Shown: in pieces, positions 16,461 through 24,131 of the stretch | How positions within the stretch are numbered: position 1 is the first letter of the stretch | Layout of the letters: each line of letters opens with the position of its first letter | NCBI GenBank assembly: GCA_964648365.1 | Contig: CAZYLK010000046.1 | Span: forward strand, 1 to 36,751 | DNA length: 36,751 bases | DNA from: SURF-32 sp964648365 | GTDB taxonomy: Bacteria; Planctomycetota; Phycisphaerae; UBA1845 | Reading direction: 5' to 3' | Notes under the pieces: model-generated | What the model was told of the DNA's origin: nothing | Databases searched by the model: none | Seen by the model: the letters and a program-made list of their open reading frames with translations, nothing else | Translations under genes and position numbers: made by a program

Positions 16461-16492
16461 CACTCCCTCGATCCCTTACTCCCTGACTCCCC
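16461..16492 (-). repeat. AGGGAGTA-type 8-nt micro-repeat behind rfbD
   Basis: On the plus strand the units are CACTCCCT, CGATCCCT, TACTCCCT and GACTCCCC. Read with rfbD, they are AGGGAGTN units starting 6 nt after its stop codon. Orientation relative to the gene is the same as behind pyrB and the propeller gene. Confidence 0.65.
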
Positions 16493-16498
16493 TCTTCC

Positions 16499-17365
16499 TC
16501 AGATGTGCCCCTTCTCCACCAGATAATCCTTCAGCGCATCCCGCCACGCCCGCATCGGCTCCGCCAGCACGCCCTTGAGCGTCTCGCTGCGCAGGGACGA
16601 GTCCACCGGGCGGCGTACTTTGCTCGGATAGGCGTCTGACGACGTCGGCTCGACCGCAACCTTCAGCCCGCACATCTCGACCGCGGCTTTGGCGAACTCG
16701 TGCCAGGTGCACGGTCCAGCGTTGGTCAGGTGGGCGATGCCGGCCGGCTTCTTGCGGACGATCTCGACCAATGCCCGGGCTGCGTCGCGGGTGTAGGTCG
16801 GCGTCATGCGCGTGTCGGCGACGACTTTGAGGTTTTCGCCGGCCTTGGCCTTCTTGAGGATCGCCTCGATGAAGTTGCCGCCCTTGCCGCGGGCGCCGCG
16901 CTTGCCGATGACGCTGGCCACCCGGGCCACCAGTGCGGCCGGGCAGGCCGCACGCGTCAGGTGCTCGCCCGCCAGCTTGGACGCCCCGTAGACGTTCAGC
17001 GGATGCGGCGTATCCGTCTCGACGTACGCCGACCCCTTCGCCCCGTCGAAGACGTAATCCGTGCTGATGTAGACGCAATACGCCCCCGCCTCCTGGCAGG
17101 CCCGGGCGACGTTCCACGAGCCGATCGCGTTCACGCGAAACGCCTCCTCGGGGTTCTCCTCGCACTTGTCCACCTGGTGAAACGCGGCCGGGTTGATCAC
17201 CGCATCCGGCTTGTGCTTCGCCAGCGCCGCCCGGACGCTCTCCAGATCGCAGATCTCCACGTCCTCGTGCCCGAGCGCGACCGGCTCGAACCCGGCCGAC
17301 TCCTGAAAAACCTCGACGATATCCCCGCCAAGCTGGCCGGTACAACCTGTGATGGCAATTTTCAT
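16499..17365 (-). CDS. rfbD: dTDP-4-dehydrorhamnose reductase
   Basis: 288 residues from ATG 17365. The open frame extends to 17518, but the Rossmann start MKIAITGCTGQLGGD fixes the true N-terminus, with GGAG 10 nt upstream. It should reduce dTDP-4-dehydro-L-rhamnose with NAD(P)H, the last step of dTDP-rhamnose synthesis. Visible motifs are GCTGQLGG, INPAAFHQVD, the catalytic YGASK with STDYVFDG before it, and RVASVIG. It shares the pathway with the rfbC and rfbA-like genes 7-9 kb away on the same strand, but is separated from them by unrelated genes. A GCGGACTGCGGTA element 18 nt upstream resembles one before the GT2 gene. Confidence 0.9.
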   Translation of the reverse strand: MKIAITGCTGQLGGDIVEVFQESAGFEPVALGHEDVEICDLESVRAALAKHKPDAVINPAAFHQVDKCEENPEEAFRVNAIGSWNVARACQEAGAYCVYISTDYVFDGAKGSAYVETDTPHPLNVYGASKLAGEHLTRAACPAALVARVASVIGKRGARGKGGNFIEAILKKAKAGENLKVVADTRMTPTYTRDAARALVEIVRKKPAGIAHLTNAGPCTWHEFAKAAVEMCGLKVAVEPTSSDAYPSKVRRPVDSSLRSETLKGVLAEPMRAWRDALKDYLVEKGHI

Positions 17366-17382
17366 TCGATTCAATCTCCGTA

Positions 17383-17397
17383 AGTACCGCAGTCCGC
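17383..17397 (-). promoter_or_regulatory. Possible shared upstream element of rfbD
   Basis: On the plus strand this reads AGTACCGCAGTCCGC. The site at 25665-25679 before the GT2 gene reads AATACCGCGGTCCGC (13 of 15 identical) at nearly the same distance from its ATG. Both are candidates for a common operator, but GC-rich chance similarity is possible. Confidence 0.25.
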
Positions 17398-17926
17398 GGT
17401 GCGTCGAGCCACCCGACCTCGGTCCGTTGCCGGTCGAAGCCCGGTCAGCGGCCGTGACGCGCCCGCAACTGCCTCGCGTATCGACGCCTGAGTCTGGTCG
17501 CTCAAGTTCGGCACGCATTCTGACGCACGTCCTGACGGTTGAAAAGTGGGACAGTTCGCCGGGCCGTCATGGCCCGGCATCACCTGCCGCCGCGTGACGT
17601 ACCACGACGAGCCAGGACGGCCAGGGCGTGATTGGCGCACGTCCGTCAAGTGAGCCGCGCGGCTCAGGCCGGCGCGAACCCGCGCGGAGCCTCAGCAGCG
17701 TCCCAACGTCGCGGCGCGATGCACCCCGCCCCAGGGGCTGAAGTGCGGTAGCGGCCCGAGCCACGAGCTACCGCCATCGTCGCCGTTTTCTCGGACCGCT
17801 GGAGCCGAGGCCCTCGTCGTCCTGACCTGAAAAGCAGCGCCGAGAGTCCCGCCAGCCTGCCGGACCGGCACAGAGGCCCGACATTGCACCGCCGCCCCGC
17901 CCGCCCTACAGCACGGCAGGTCGCGT

Positions 17927-17955
17927 TTGAATCCACCGGTCGCCGGCCGTAAGAT
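17927..17955 (+). promoter_or_regulatory. Promoter predicting a leaderless mRNA for the gene at 17962
   Basis: TTGAAT (17927-17932), a 17-nt spacer and TAAGAT (17950-17955). The -10 element ends only 6 nt before ATG 17962, so transcription should begin at or next to the start codon. No ribosome binding site is present, as expected for a leaderless message. Confidence 0.5.
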
Positions 17956-17961
17956 ACTGGT

Positions 17962-18186
17962 ATGATCGTGCTTCGATTCCCAGACCCGGCGTCCGAGCGG
18001 CGAGCCTTGGCCTACCTGGCGGGGCGCTTCAGTTTCACGTCTCGGGCCACTGGCGAAACGCTGGTCCCGGAGTCGGCCTTACCGTTCCTCGCCGCGGAGG
18101 GAATCCCATTCCAAGTGGAGGGCGTTGCCAGGTATGAACTCCGCGTACCGACGCTACGAGATCCTGCTTCCGCTGCGGTTCAATGA
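17962..18186 (+). CDS. Small protein of unknown function, first of overlapping pair
   Basis: 74 residues: MIVLRFPDPASERRALAYLA, GRFSFTSRATGETLVPESAL, then PFLAAEGIPFQVEGVARYEL. It looks like a compact alpha-beta domain with no signal peptide or membrane helix. The ATG at 17962 lies directly behind the -10 element, so the message is probably leaderless. The frame overlaps the start of the next gene by 53 nt, which implies co-expression. I do not recognise a named family. Similar small two-gene units exist in other bacteria from memory, unverified. Toxin/antitoxin or a two-subunit complex are possible readings. Confidence 0.6.
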   Translation: MIVLRFPDPASERRALAYLAGRFSFTSRATGETLVPESALPFLAAEGIPFQVEGVARYELRVPTLRDPASAAVQ

Positions 18187-18454
18187 CGGCCGTCCAGTGC
18201 CCGACGATCTTGTCGCGAACACACTTCTGGAACTCCGCGACCGCTTCGGCGCGGTGTCTTGCGAAACCCAGACCATACGTGGCATTTGGCAGCATCAGGA
18301 TCAGGTCTTTCGCGACGACCTGATGCGGGTCTTCGTCGATGTCGCTGACTCACCCGAAGCGCTGGCTTTCTTCACGGAGTTGAAGGAGCGCCTGCGCGCG
18401 ACATTCCAGCAGATCGACATCTGGATGACCACCTATCCAATCGAGGTCATCTGA
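18134..18454 (+). CDS. Protein of unknown function, second of overlapping pair
   Basis: 106 residues from ATG 18134; the frame also offers TTG 18125. It reads YRRYEILLPLRFNDGRPVPD, LLELRDRFGAVSCETQTIRG, IWQHQDQVFRDDLMRVFVDV, then FFTELKERLRATFQQIDIWM. Alternating strands and helices with ELKERLRATFQQ suggest a ferredoxin-like alpha-beta fold, an inference. No catalytic motif is recognised. It shares 53 nt with the upstream small gene in another frame. The pair is flanked on both sides by minus-strand genes, so it is an independent plus-strand unit inside the polysaccharide region. Confidence 0.65.
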   Translation: MNSAYRRYEILLPLRFNDGRPVPDDLVANTLLELRDRFGAVSCETQTIRGIWQHQDQVFRDDLMRVFVDVADSPEALAFFTELKERLRATFQQIDIWMTTYPIEVI

Positions 18455-18528
18455 CCATCCCACCGATCACTGGGGCGACGGCGCTCTGATGTGAGGCATG
18501 TCCTGCGGCAACGCGGGCAAGTCCGACG

Positions 18529-18909
18529 TCAGCCCGTGACTGGCCGCCGCGTAACCTGGCACAGCAAGACCGCCCCGTGAGCCATCCAGCAGTCGGACCG
18601 TTCTGTCCCGACCTCATGGCCTTGCCCGCACACAAGATTCGGACCATCGCAGCCACTCGGGCCACAGCAACCCTGGATGCGTCGGGTGTCCGGGTGGTGG
18701 ACCGTTCCGACCAGATCTGCCAGGTTGACCAATGGTGACCCGAAACTTCCGGTCCAGTAGTCATCATCGCTGAGTGCGAAAAAGCCCTGCCGCACGGCCG
18801 CCTTTCCGTCCTCGAGGCATACGGCGCAATCGGCCGGCAGCGGCGCGAGCGGTCGGGTAATCGCCTGGCCGCACACCGGGCACGCGAACACGGTGAGTTG
18901 CACGGTCAT
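18529..18909 (-). CDS. Small cysteine-rich (zinc-ribbon-like) protein
   Basis: 126 residues. The N-terminal part has CPVCG (C10, C13) and a later CAVC, a likely zinc site. The middle (ALSDDDYWTG) is acidic. The C-terminal part has GCCGPSGCDGPNLVCGQGHE followed by RSDCWMAHGAVLL, a cysteine/glycine-rich block seen in planctomycete hypothetical proteins. Metal binding is inferred from the Cys/His spacing. There is no signal peptide. It is convergent with the small gene pair and precedes the DUF6263/PQQ gene on the same strand with a 144-nt gap. Confidence 0.65.
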   Translation of the reverse strand: MTVQLTVFACPVCGQAITRPLAPLPADCAVCLEDGKAAVRQGFFALSDDDYWTGSFGSPLVNLADLVGTVHHPDTRRIQGCCGPSGCDGPNLVCGQGHEVGTERSDCWMAHGAVLLCQVTRRPVTG

Positions 18910-19053
18910 GCTGGTCCCCGCTTCACGATAGCTCGAACGCTCATCTGCGCCGCGTCGTGGCCGCGACGCGTGCCAAGAGCCGAAGGCTTGCGAGCCCGGT
19001 TGAGCCTGTTCGTGCAGCGGCTGGACGGATTCCCTGCCCAGTCTCCTCCGACG

Positions 19054-21342
19054 CTATCCCACATCCAGCGCCATGATCTTGTGCCGGTCGCGGACGAAGA
19101 GCCGTTTGCCTACCAGCGTCGGCGCGGTCCAGCTTCGGTCGTTGAACAGTTGCACCTCGGAGATGACCTTCAGCTCGGCCGGCGAGACCTTCGCCAGGAA
19201 GAGTTTTCCCTCTTCGTTCAGGATGAACATTTTCCCGTCGGCGTAGATGCTCATTGCTTTCCCGATGTCCCGGCTTTTCCACGCAAGCTCGCCGGACTCG
19301 ACGTCAACGGCGGCGTAGAACACCGGGCCGAAATCACCGCTGGATCCATAGATGAAGTTGCCCACGCGAACGGCGTTGCCGTGGTGAATCTTCATCGTTT
19401 GGTTGTGCCACAACTCGGTGGCCACGGGCTTGCCGCCATCGAGTGACAGTTGGATGCCTCGACTGCCCAGGCCGTAGGCGGAGGAGATAAACAGTCGCCC
19501 ATCGTTGCCCCACACGGGCGTCGAAATGTTCGCCCCGAACTCGGTGGCATGCTCGATGCGCCAGTGCAACTGGCCATTGGCCGGGTCGAGGCCGGCAACC
19601 TCCGCCGGGCCGAACTGGACAAGCTGATCCACGCTGCCTGTCCTGATCACGAAAGGCGAGGCATAGGTCGGTCCGAAGTCCTGGCTCTTCCAGGCCGCAC
19701 TGCCGTCGCTCTGGTTGAACGCGATCAATGCCTGCCCTTCGCCGCCGACCGGCAGAATGATGGTGTCCTTGTAGGCGAGGGCGCTGGCCCCGTAGCCGTA
19801 CATCAGGTGAGACGCGCTAAAGTCCTTACGCAGATCCTTCGCCCACAGGGGGCTTCCGCTGTCTTTGTTGAGACAGTGCAGCTTGACGGTCGCGCCGACG
19901 GCAAACAGGCGCTCGCCGACGATCAACGGGGTGGAGTGCGGCCCCCGGCCGAAGCTCGCGTCCATGCCCTCCACGAACGGCGCCTCGTACTTGAATTCCC
20001 AGATCGTTTCGCCGGTCTGCGGATCGAGAGCAACGACTATCTCCTCGGTCTTGTTTCTTTCTTCGTCCGTCGGGCGATACATCGTATAAAGCCGCGTCCC
20101 ATCATGCGCGATGGATGAGTATCCGTCCCCCAGATCGCGGCTCCACAGTCGATTCGGCCCCCCCTCCGGCCACTTGTCGGCCAGGCCGGTGGCATCGGCC
20201 TTGAAGTCGCCATGCGGTCCGCCCCATTGCGGCCAGGAATCAGCGATGCCGACCGGGTTCTCGCGAACCCGGGTATCGACGTCGACGTGTTTCGCGGACG
20301 CGAAACGGTCACGACGCTCGGCGCTTTCCTTTTCCGCTTCTTTCTTCCTGGCGGCGGCCAGCCGGGCGTTCTCGCTTTTTTCGGCAGCCCGCTCAGCGGG
20401 CGCTTTCATAACATAGGTTCGCGTAATGTCACGCGACGCCGTCATGTTGGACGTATCCCCGCCGCCCATCGTGCCGCTGAAAGCGATCCTGACGCGGTCC
20501 TCCCGGCGGATCAGTTCTCCCCGGTCCACGTCGATCGTTGCCTTGCCTGTCAGCGTCGCCTCTTCGAGCTTAACGTTGCTGACCGGCATCATCCCTTCGC
20601 TTTCGAACTGCCGATCGGCCGGGACCTTGCCCTGGAAGGAGACTTCGGCCAGCGTGCGACCATCCTTGCTGCTGACCTGATCAAGCGTGTAGGTGCAGTC
20701 GAACTCGAAGTCCTTCAGTTCGGCGAGTTCCTCGAGATAGGGGGCCGTCCAGGTGTCGCCACGCTTGACCGCGCGGTTGGGGAAGATGCTCAGCGCCTGA
20801 TTCTGCCAGCTCCGGCGATACTTCTCATCCGTGTATCGGGGCTTGTCCATCATCCAGAACATGTTGCCGGCCGCGCGTTCGTCGATCTTCCTGACGATGG
20901 CCTCCATGCCCGTGCTGCCGGTGACCTGGTGGTCGCTGTCGAGCTCAATGGTGAGCTTCATGCCGATCTGCGGCGCGAGAATCTGCTCCCATTGCTGCGA
21001 CTGGTTCTCGTCCGGAACGTCGGAATCGAAAAACGCTGGTCCCATCGGGCTGTCGAACGTGAAGGCCGCTCGATCGATGGTCAGCGACACCCTGGCGCCA
21101 TTTTCAACGGGGACGACTTCGCTAAGCACGCCGCTCTGGATGCGCAGGGTCATGTCGAACTTGCCCATCGGCGAGGTGCTCGTCGCCTTCACGTCCGAAT
21201 CGCTCTCGACGTAGACGGTGCGGCCGGGCTGAAACTTCGCCCGCAGATCCACGGTCTCCTGAGCCCGTGTCGCGGGCCCCATCGCACCCATGACCGCAGC
21301 TACAAACAAGCCCTTGATAACAGCAGCAGTACGCGTAAGCAT
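19054..21342 (-). CDS. Secreted DUF6263-like domain fused to a PQQ-type beta-propeller
   Basis: 762 residues from ATG 21342. The frame stays open to 21555, but that part encodes Arg-rich non-coding-like sequence and overlaps an IS remnant; the signal peptide (AVIKGLFVAAVMGAM...RAQ) starts here. Residues from about 27 to 310 resemble a DUF6263-type domain (FQPGRTVYVESDSDVK, WQNQALSIFPNRAVKRGDTW, IDVDRGELIRREDRVR). A charged, coil-like linker (AERAAEKSENARLAAARKKE) follows. From about residue 355 there is a PQQ-type propeller (SWPQWGGPHGDFKADATGLA, ALDPQTGETIWEF, YAAVDVESGELAWK, FILNEEGKLFLAKV). The fold suggests periplasmic or surface binding. No catalytic residues are evident. The join may be a native planctomycete architecture. 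Confidence 0.75.
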   Translation of the reverse strand: MLTRTAAVIKGLFVAAVMGAMGPATRAQETVDLRAKFQPGRTVYVESDSDVKATSTSPMGKFDMTLRIQSGVLSEVVPVENGARVSLTIDRAAFTFDSPMGPAFFDSDVPDENQSQQWEQILAPQIGMKLTIELDSDHQVTGSTGMEAIVRKIDERAAGNMFWMMDKPRYTDEKYRRSWQNQALSIFPNRAVKRGDTWTAPYLEELAELKDFEFDCTYTLDQVSSKDGRTLAEVSFQGKVPADRQFESEGMMPVSNVKLEEATLTGKATIDVDRGELIRREDRVRIAFSGTMGGGDTSNMTASRDITRTYVMKAPAERAAEKSENARLAAARKKEAEKESAERRDRFASAKHVDVDTRVRENPVGIADSWPQWGGPHGDFKADATGLADKWPEGGPNRLWSRDLGDGYSSIAHDGTRLYTMYRPTDEERNKTEEIVVALDPQTGETIWEFKYEAPFVEGMDASFGRGPHSTPLIVGERLFAVGATVKLHCLNKDSGSPLWAKDLRKDFSASHLMYGYGASALAYKDTIILPVGGEGQALIAFNQSDGSAAWKSQDFGPTYASPFVIRTGSVDQLVQFGPAEVAGLDPANGQLHWRIEHATEFGANISTPVWGNDGRLFISSAYGLGSRGIQLSLDGGKPVATELWHNQTMKIHHGNAVRVGNFIYGSSGDFGPVFYAAVDVESGELAWKSRDIGKAMSIYADGKMFILNEEGKLFLAKVSPAELKVISEVQLFNDRSWTAPTLVGKRLFVRDRHKIMALDVG

Positions 21343-21412
21343 TGGGACTCTCCGGCGCCGGCGGTAACTGACCGCAACGCAACTCGACGCCATCGTACGC
21401 ATGCGAACGAGT

Positions 21413-21601
21413 CGACTCAAGCAGCCGCTTCGCCTCCTCCGCCGTCGTTCCGCCGGATTGGTTGCGCCAACGGTGAAAGGTCGGCTCCGAGACGCCCAGG
21501 GTCTGGCACACCGCGGCCACGTCCTTGCCGTCCGCCAGCGTGGCAACAGCGTCACGCATCTTCCGGATCAGTTCCTCCGGACTGTGTCGCCTGCGCTTCA
21601 T
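21413..21601 (-). pseudogene. Truncated IS3-family orfA (transposase helix-turn-helix) remnant
   Basis: The first 62 codons read MKRRRHSPEELIRKMRDA, AVCQTLGVSEPTFHRWRNQS, then AEEAKRLLE. This is the N-terminal helix-turn-helix of IS3/IS911-type orfA. Intact relatives continue with a leucine zipper and a -1 frameshift into orfB. Here the match stops at about 21415, and the frame runs on into the leader of the PQQ gene. No DDE orfB or inverted repeats were found. It is a dead fragment between the HEPN unit and the PQQ gene, marking a past insertion or rearrangement. Confidence 0.75.
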
Positions 21602-21731
21602 CGAGAATCCTCGACGCCCCTTCCCGGAGCTTGGGGACTCTCACAACGCCGGATCACAATTTTGGGAGCAGGCCAGTCGTTTCCGACACGCGGCCGATCA
21701 GCTACCTGATTCTGCCCGGGAACCAGAAGCT

Positions 21732-22298
21732 CTACGGAATCGCGTTGAGCAGTGCATTGCAGCGGTCAAAGACGTCATCCGGATCGAGCCGGTCGATTTC
21801 CACTGGCGTCGCCCAATTGCGACCATGCCCGACCCAATGTCGCGGCCGGAGGCACTCGCGGTATCGTCCCACAACGTGATTATCCATGACGCCCGTTTCC
21901 TTGAGCACATCGAGGATGCCGCCTTCGTCGAAATCCGGCCGGCGTTTTCTGGCTTTGGACAACGTCTTGTGCCAGTCACGATAGGCTCGCGAGAGACCGT
22001 CTTTCAGCCTTCGCCTGACGCGGTGGAAGTAGTCGTCTTTGATGCTGGCTTCCGCGCTGGCGACGAGGTTGAGCATGGTGAGCCGCTCCAGTTCACGTCG
22101 CTGCGCGTCGAAGTAGGCGTCAAGGCCGGCCTGATCCAGGCCAAAGAAGCGGGCAGCCACTGCAGTACCGCTTTGAATGGCATGCAGGACGGCAGCGCGC
22201 TGCTCGACCAGCGCCTCGACAATCCCGCGATACCAGTCCAGTATCTCAGCGAGTGTCTGCCGCTCTCCGATGTCAGGCAGAACTGGCGGGAGGGGCAC
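21732..22298 (-). CDS. HEPN-domain protein, putative RNase/toxin
   Basis: 188 residues, mostly helical. The C-terminal third has ECLRPRHWVGHGRNW, where R143 and H148 give the Rx4H signature of HEPN ribonucleases. The flanking helices (LTMLNLVASAEASIKDDYFH and RLKDGLSRAYRDWHKTL) fit the fold, and the ending DPDDVFDRCNALL is usual for such proteins. The start is GTG 22298, 7 nt after the stop of the upstream partner gene, so the two form an operon. HEPN proteins are often paired with an antitoxin or a regulator. Nuclease activity and toxicity are inferred. An IS3 remnant lies just downstream. Confidence 0.65.
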   Translation of the reverse strand: MPLPPVLPDIGERQTLAEILDWYRGIVEALVEQRAAVLHAIQSGTAVAARFFGLDQAGLDAYFDAQRRELERLTMLNLVASAEASIKDDYFHRVRRRLKDGLSRAYRDWHKTLSKARKRRPDFDEGGILDVLKETGVMDNHVVGRYRECLRPRHWVGHGRNWATPVEIDRLDPDDVFDRCNALLNAIP

Positions 22299-22305
22299 CG
22301 GGCGG

Positions 22306-22764
22306 TTACTCCCGCATGACGCGCTTAAGGACTTCCGTCAGGGATGATTCGTCAAGTAGCGCCACCGTCAGCGTCGGCTGGCGAGTCAGCACGAAACTCC
22401 ACCGGCCATCAGGCTGAACGATCAGTACCTCCGGTACACCACGCTCGCCGAGCACGTCCACGCGACCGCTGGCGCCGGCGATATTGCGTCCGGCCGGCGA
22501 AAAACGCACCTGCTCATCGCCTACCAGAAGAATCAGGTCGTCGATCTTGTACGTCCCGATATAATTCTCGCTCAGTTCTTTGGCGCGCCGCTGGAGCGTC
22601 ACGCTTTTCTGCTGGATTGGTTCATCGAGAAGCTTCTCGATCTGATCGTACAGGCTATCCACTGCCGCCAGGTACTTGTTGCGTCGTTCGTCCCAATCGA
22701 CGCCGGCGCCACCGGGAGGTTGCTGCCGCTTCTTCTGAAAGATGTCGGCCAGGTTCTGATTCAT
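22306..22764 (-). CDS. Partner protein of the HEPN gene, unknown family
   Basis: 152 residues from ATG 22764; the frame is open to 22800 but upstream residues look non-native. It has a helical N-terminus (NQNLADIFQKKRQQP, then RNKYLAAVDSLYDQIEKLLD), a middle RAKELSENYIGTYKIDDLIL, and a beta-rich C-terminal half (VGDEQVRFSPAGRNI, GRVDVLGERGVPEVLIVQPD, RWSFVLTRQPTLTVALLDES). The protein is soluble, with no enzyme motif. It is transcribed before the HEPN gene with 7 nt between them. It is a candidate antitoxin, immunity protein or targeting subunit. The family is not recognised by name. Confidence 0.6.
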   Translation of the reverse strand: MNQNLADIFQKKRQQPPGGAGVDWDERRNKYLAAVDSLYDQIEKLLDEPIQQKSVTLQRRAKELSENYIGTYKIDDLILLVGDEQVRFSPAGRNIAGASGRVDVLGERGVPEVLIVQPDGRWSFVLTRQPTLTVALLDESSLTEVLKRVMRE

Positions 22765-22930
22765 CGCGTCGCTCCGCGCGCTCGACGCACAATCGAGCAC
22801 CGCCAGTGCCCCGCCACCGTATCATAGGCAAAACGTGCGTGCGGCTCAAAGAAATCCTGGGGCGGTGCCGGCGCGGCGCATCCGCCCCCGTCGACGCCTT
22901 CGTCGGCGAGGATCCTCACGCCATCCTCTT

Positions 22931-22963
22931 CATTCGTTATTCGACATTCGCCATTCGACATTT
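22931..22963 (-). repeat. Tandem 7-nt micro-repeat (GAATGNC type) behind the epimerase gene
   Basis: Plus-strand units are CATTCGT, TATTCGA, CATTCGC, CATTCGA and CATTT. The block ends 6 nt from the epimerase stop codon. Nearly the same block lies at 24839-24871 directly after the GT2 stop. The units are perfectly in 7-nt register. Confidence 0.75.
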
Positions 22964-22969
22964 CCGCCG

Positions 22970-23992
22970 CTACAGCACTTCCCCATCCCGCGTCACGTCC
23001 CGCAGGAACGCGTTCATCTCGATCAGGCTCTTGTACCAGCCGACCGTGATGGTCTTGGGGTCGTTGGGGTTCAGTTCGCCGCTTTTGATCTTGTCGGCGA
23101 TAATGCGGGCGCCGGAGGCGGCGTCGAACTGGGGGGCGAAGTCCAGCGTGTCGCGGATCTTCTTGAAGCTCACCTGGTAGGAGCGGTGGTCCGGGTCGCC
23201 GTACCACTCCATCTCGAAGGGCATGTTCAGACCCTTGGCCACCAGTTCCGCCAGCGGCTTGATCTGGTAGTTCTGCTCTTCGCTGCCCACGTTGAACCGC
23301 TGGCCGTTGATCTTGTCCTGCGGCGCCTTCAAGAGCATGCACATGCAGCGCGAGGTGTCGCGCACGTGGACCATCGGCCGCCACTGCGTGCCGTCGCGCA
23401 GGATCGGGATCTTGCCCTTGGCCAGAAACCCTTTGGTCATGCCGTTGATGGCCAGGTCGAACCGCATGCGCGGCGAATCGCCGTAAACCGTCGCCTGCCG
23501 GATGACGGTCACGCAATACTTGTCGTCGGCCAGCGGCAGCACGTCCTCCTCGGCCTTGAGGTTGGCTTCAGCGTAGGTGGTCAGCGGGTTGGTAGAGGAC
23601 TTCTCGTCCAGCATCCCTTCCTGGAAGCCGTACACGCTGCACGACGACGGCAGGATGTAGCGCTTGACGCCGGCTTCCTTGGCCAGCTTGCACACGCGGG
23701 CGCGGCCGGCGTGGTTGATCTGCCAGGTCTTGTCCTGAATCAGCTCGCCGGCCGGGTCGTTGGAGATCGCGGCCAGGTCGATGACGGCGTCCACGCCCTT
23801 GAGCCGCGAGCCGTCCATCGTGCGGATGTCGTCGCGGATCACCTTGAGGTTGGGTCCGTCGGCGGGAAGCGTCTGGCGGCCGAAGAACAGCCGATCGATG
23901 ACGGTAACGCGGTGGCCGGCTTCCATGAGCATAGGCGTAAGGACGGACCCGATGTAGCCGGCGCCGCCGGTGACAAGCACGTGTTGTGACAT
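22970..23992 (-). CDS. NAD-dependent epimerase/dehydratase (extended SDR), nucleotide-sugar type
   Basis: 340 residues beginning at ATG 23992. The Rossmann motif GGAGYIG (9-15) is intact, followed by DLAAISNDPAGE and the active-site strand LPSSCSVYGFQEG. The catalytic tyrosine region reads TTYAEANLKAE, so the position normally occupied by Lys in YxxxK is Asn. A Lys lies two residues further on. VIRQATVYGDSPRMRFDL and the substrate-side QWRPMVHVRD match an uncharacterised subgroup of polysaccharide-cluster epimerases. It acts on an NDP-sugar, but which one is not clear. It lies upstream of the HEPN unit and downstream of rfbC. Confidence 0.85.
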   Translation of the reverse strand: MSQHVLVTGGAGYIGSVLTPMLMEAGHRVTVIDRLFFGRQTLPADGPNLKVIRDDIRTMDGSRLKGVDAVIDLAAISNDPAGELIQDKTWQINHAGRARVCKLAKEAGVKRYILPSSCSVYGFQEGMLDEKSSTNPLTTYAEANLKAEEDVLPLADDKYCVTVIRQATVYGDSPRMRFDLAINGMTKGFLAKGKIPILRDGTQWRPMVHVRDTSRCMCMLLKAPQDKINGQRFNVGSEEQNYQIKPLAELVAKGLNMPFEMEWYGDPDHRSYQVSFKKIRDTLDFAPQFDAASGARIIADKIKSGELNPNDPKTITVGWYKSLIEMNAFLRDVTRDGEVL

Positions 23993-24131
23993 TTTTCTTT
24001 CTCTGGCTCAATGGCCCCGGACCGCGGCCCTGTTCGGCACGACGCGACCGGCGACCCATTCGACACTGTCTCGGCCGGCAACGGGCCGGCCTGCTTCTTT
24101 TCCCTGAGATTCCGAGACGCCGCAGGCGGCG

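Larger units (their letters stand above)
17366..17961. other. 596-nt intergenic region upstream of rfbD
   Basis: No gene was found; the open frames here are short and lack coding character. It holds a GC-rich hairpin at 17558-17578 (GCCGGGCC-GTCAT-GGCCCGGC, 8-bp stem), the rfbD leader and the promoter at 17927-17955. It marks the left edge of the non-sugar genes that split the polysaccharide set. Confidence 0.5.

Noticed and set aside
20212..21879. Plus-strand open frame of 555 codons
   Set aside because: It is the shadow of the DUF6263/PQQ gene and the IS remnant; the sequence has no fold-like pattern.
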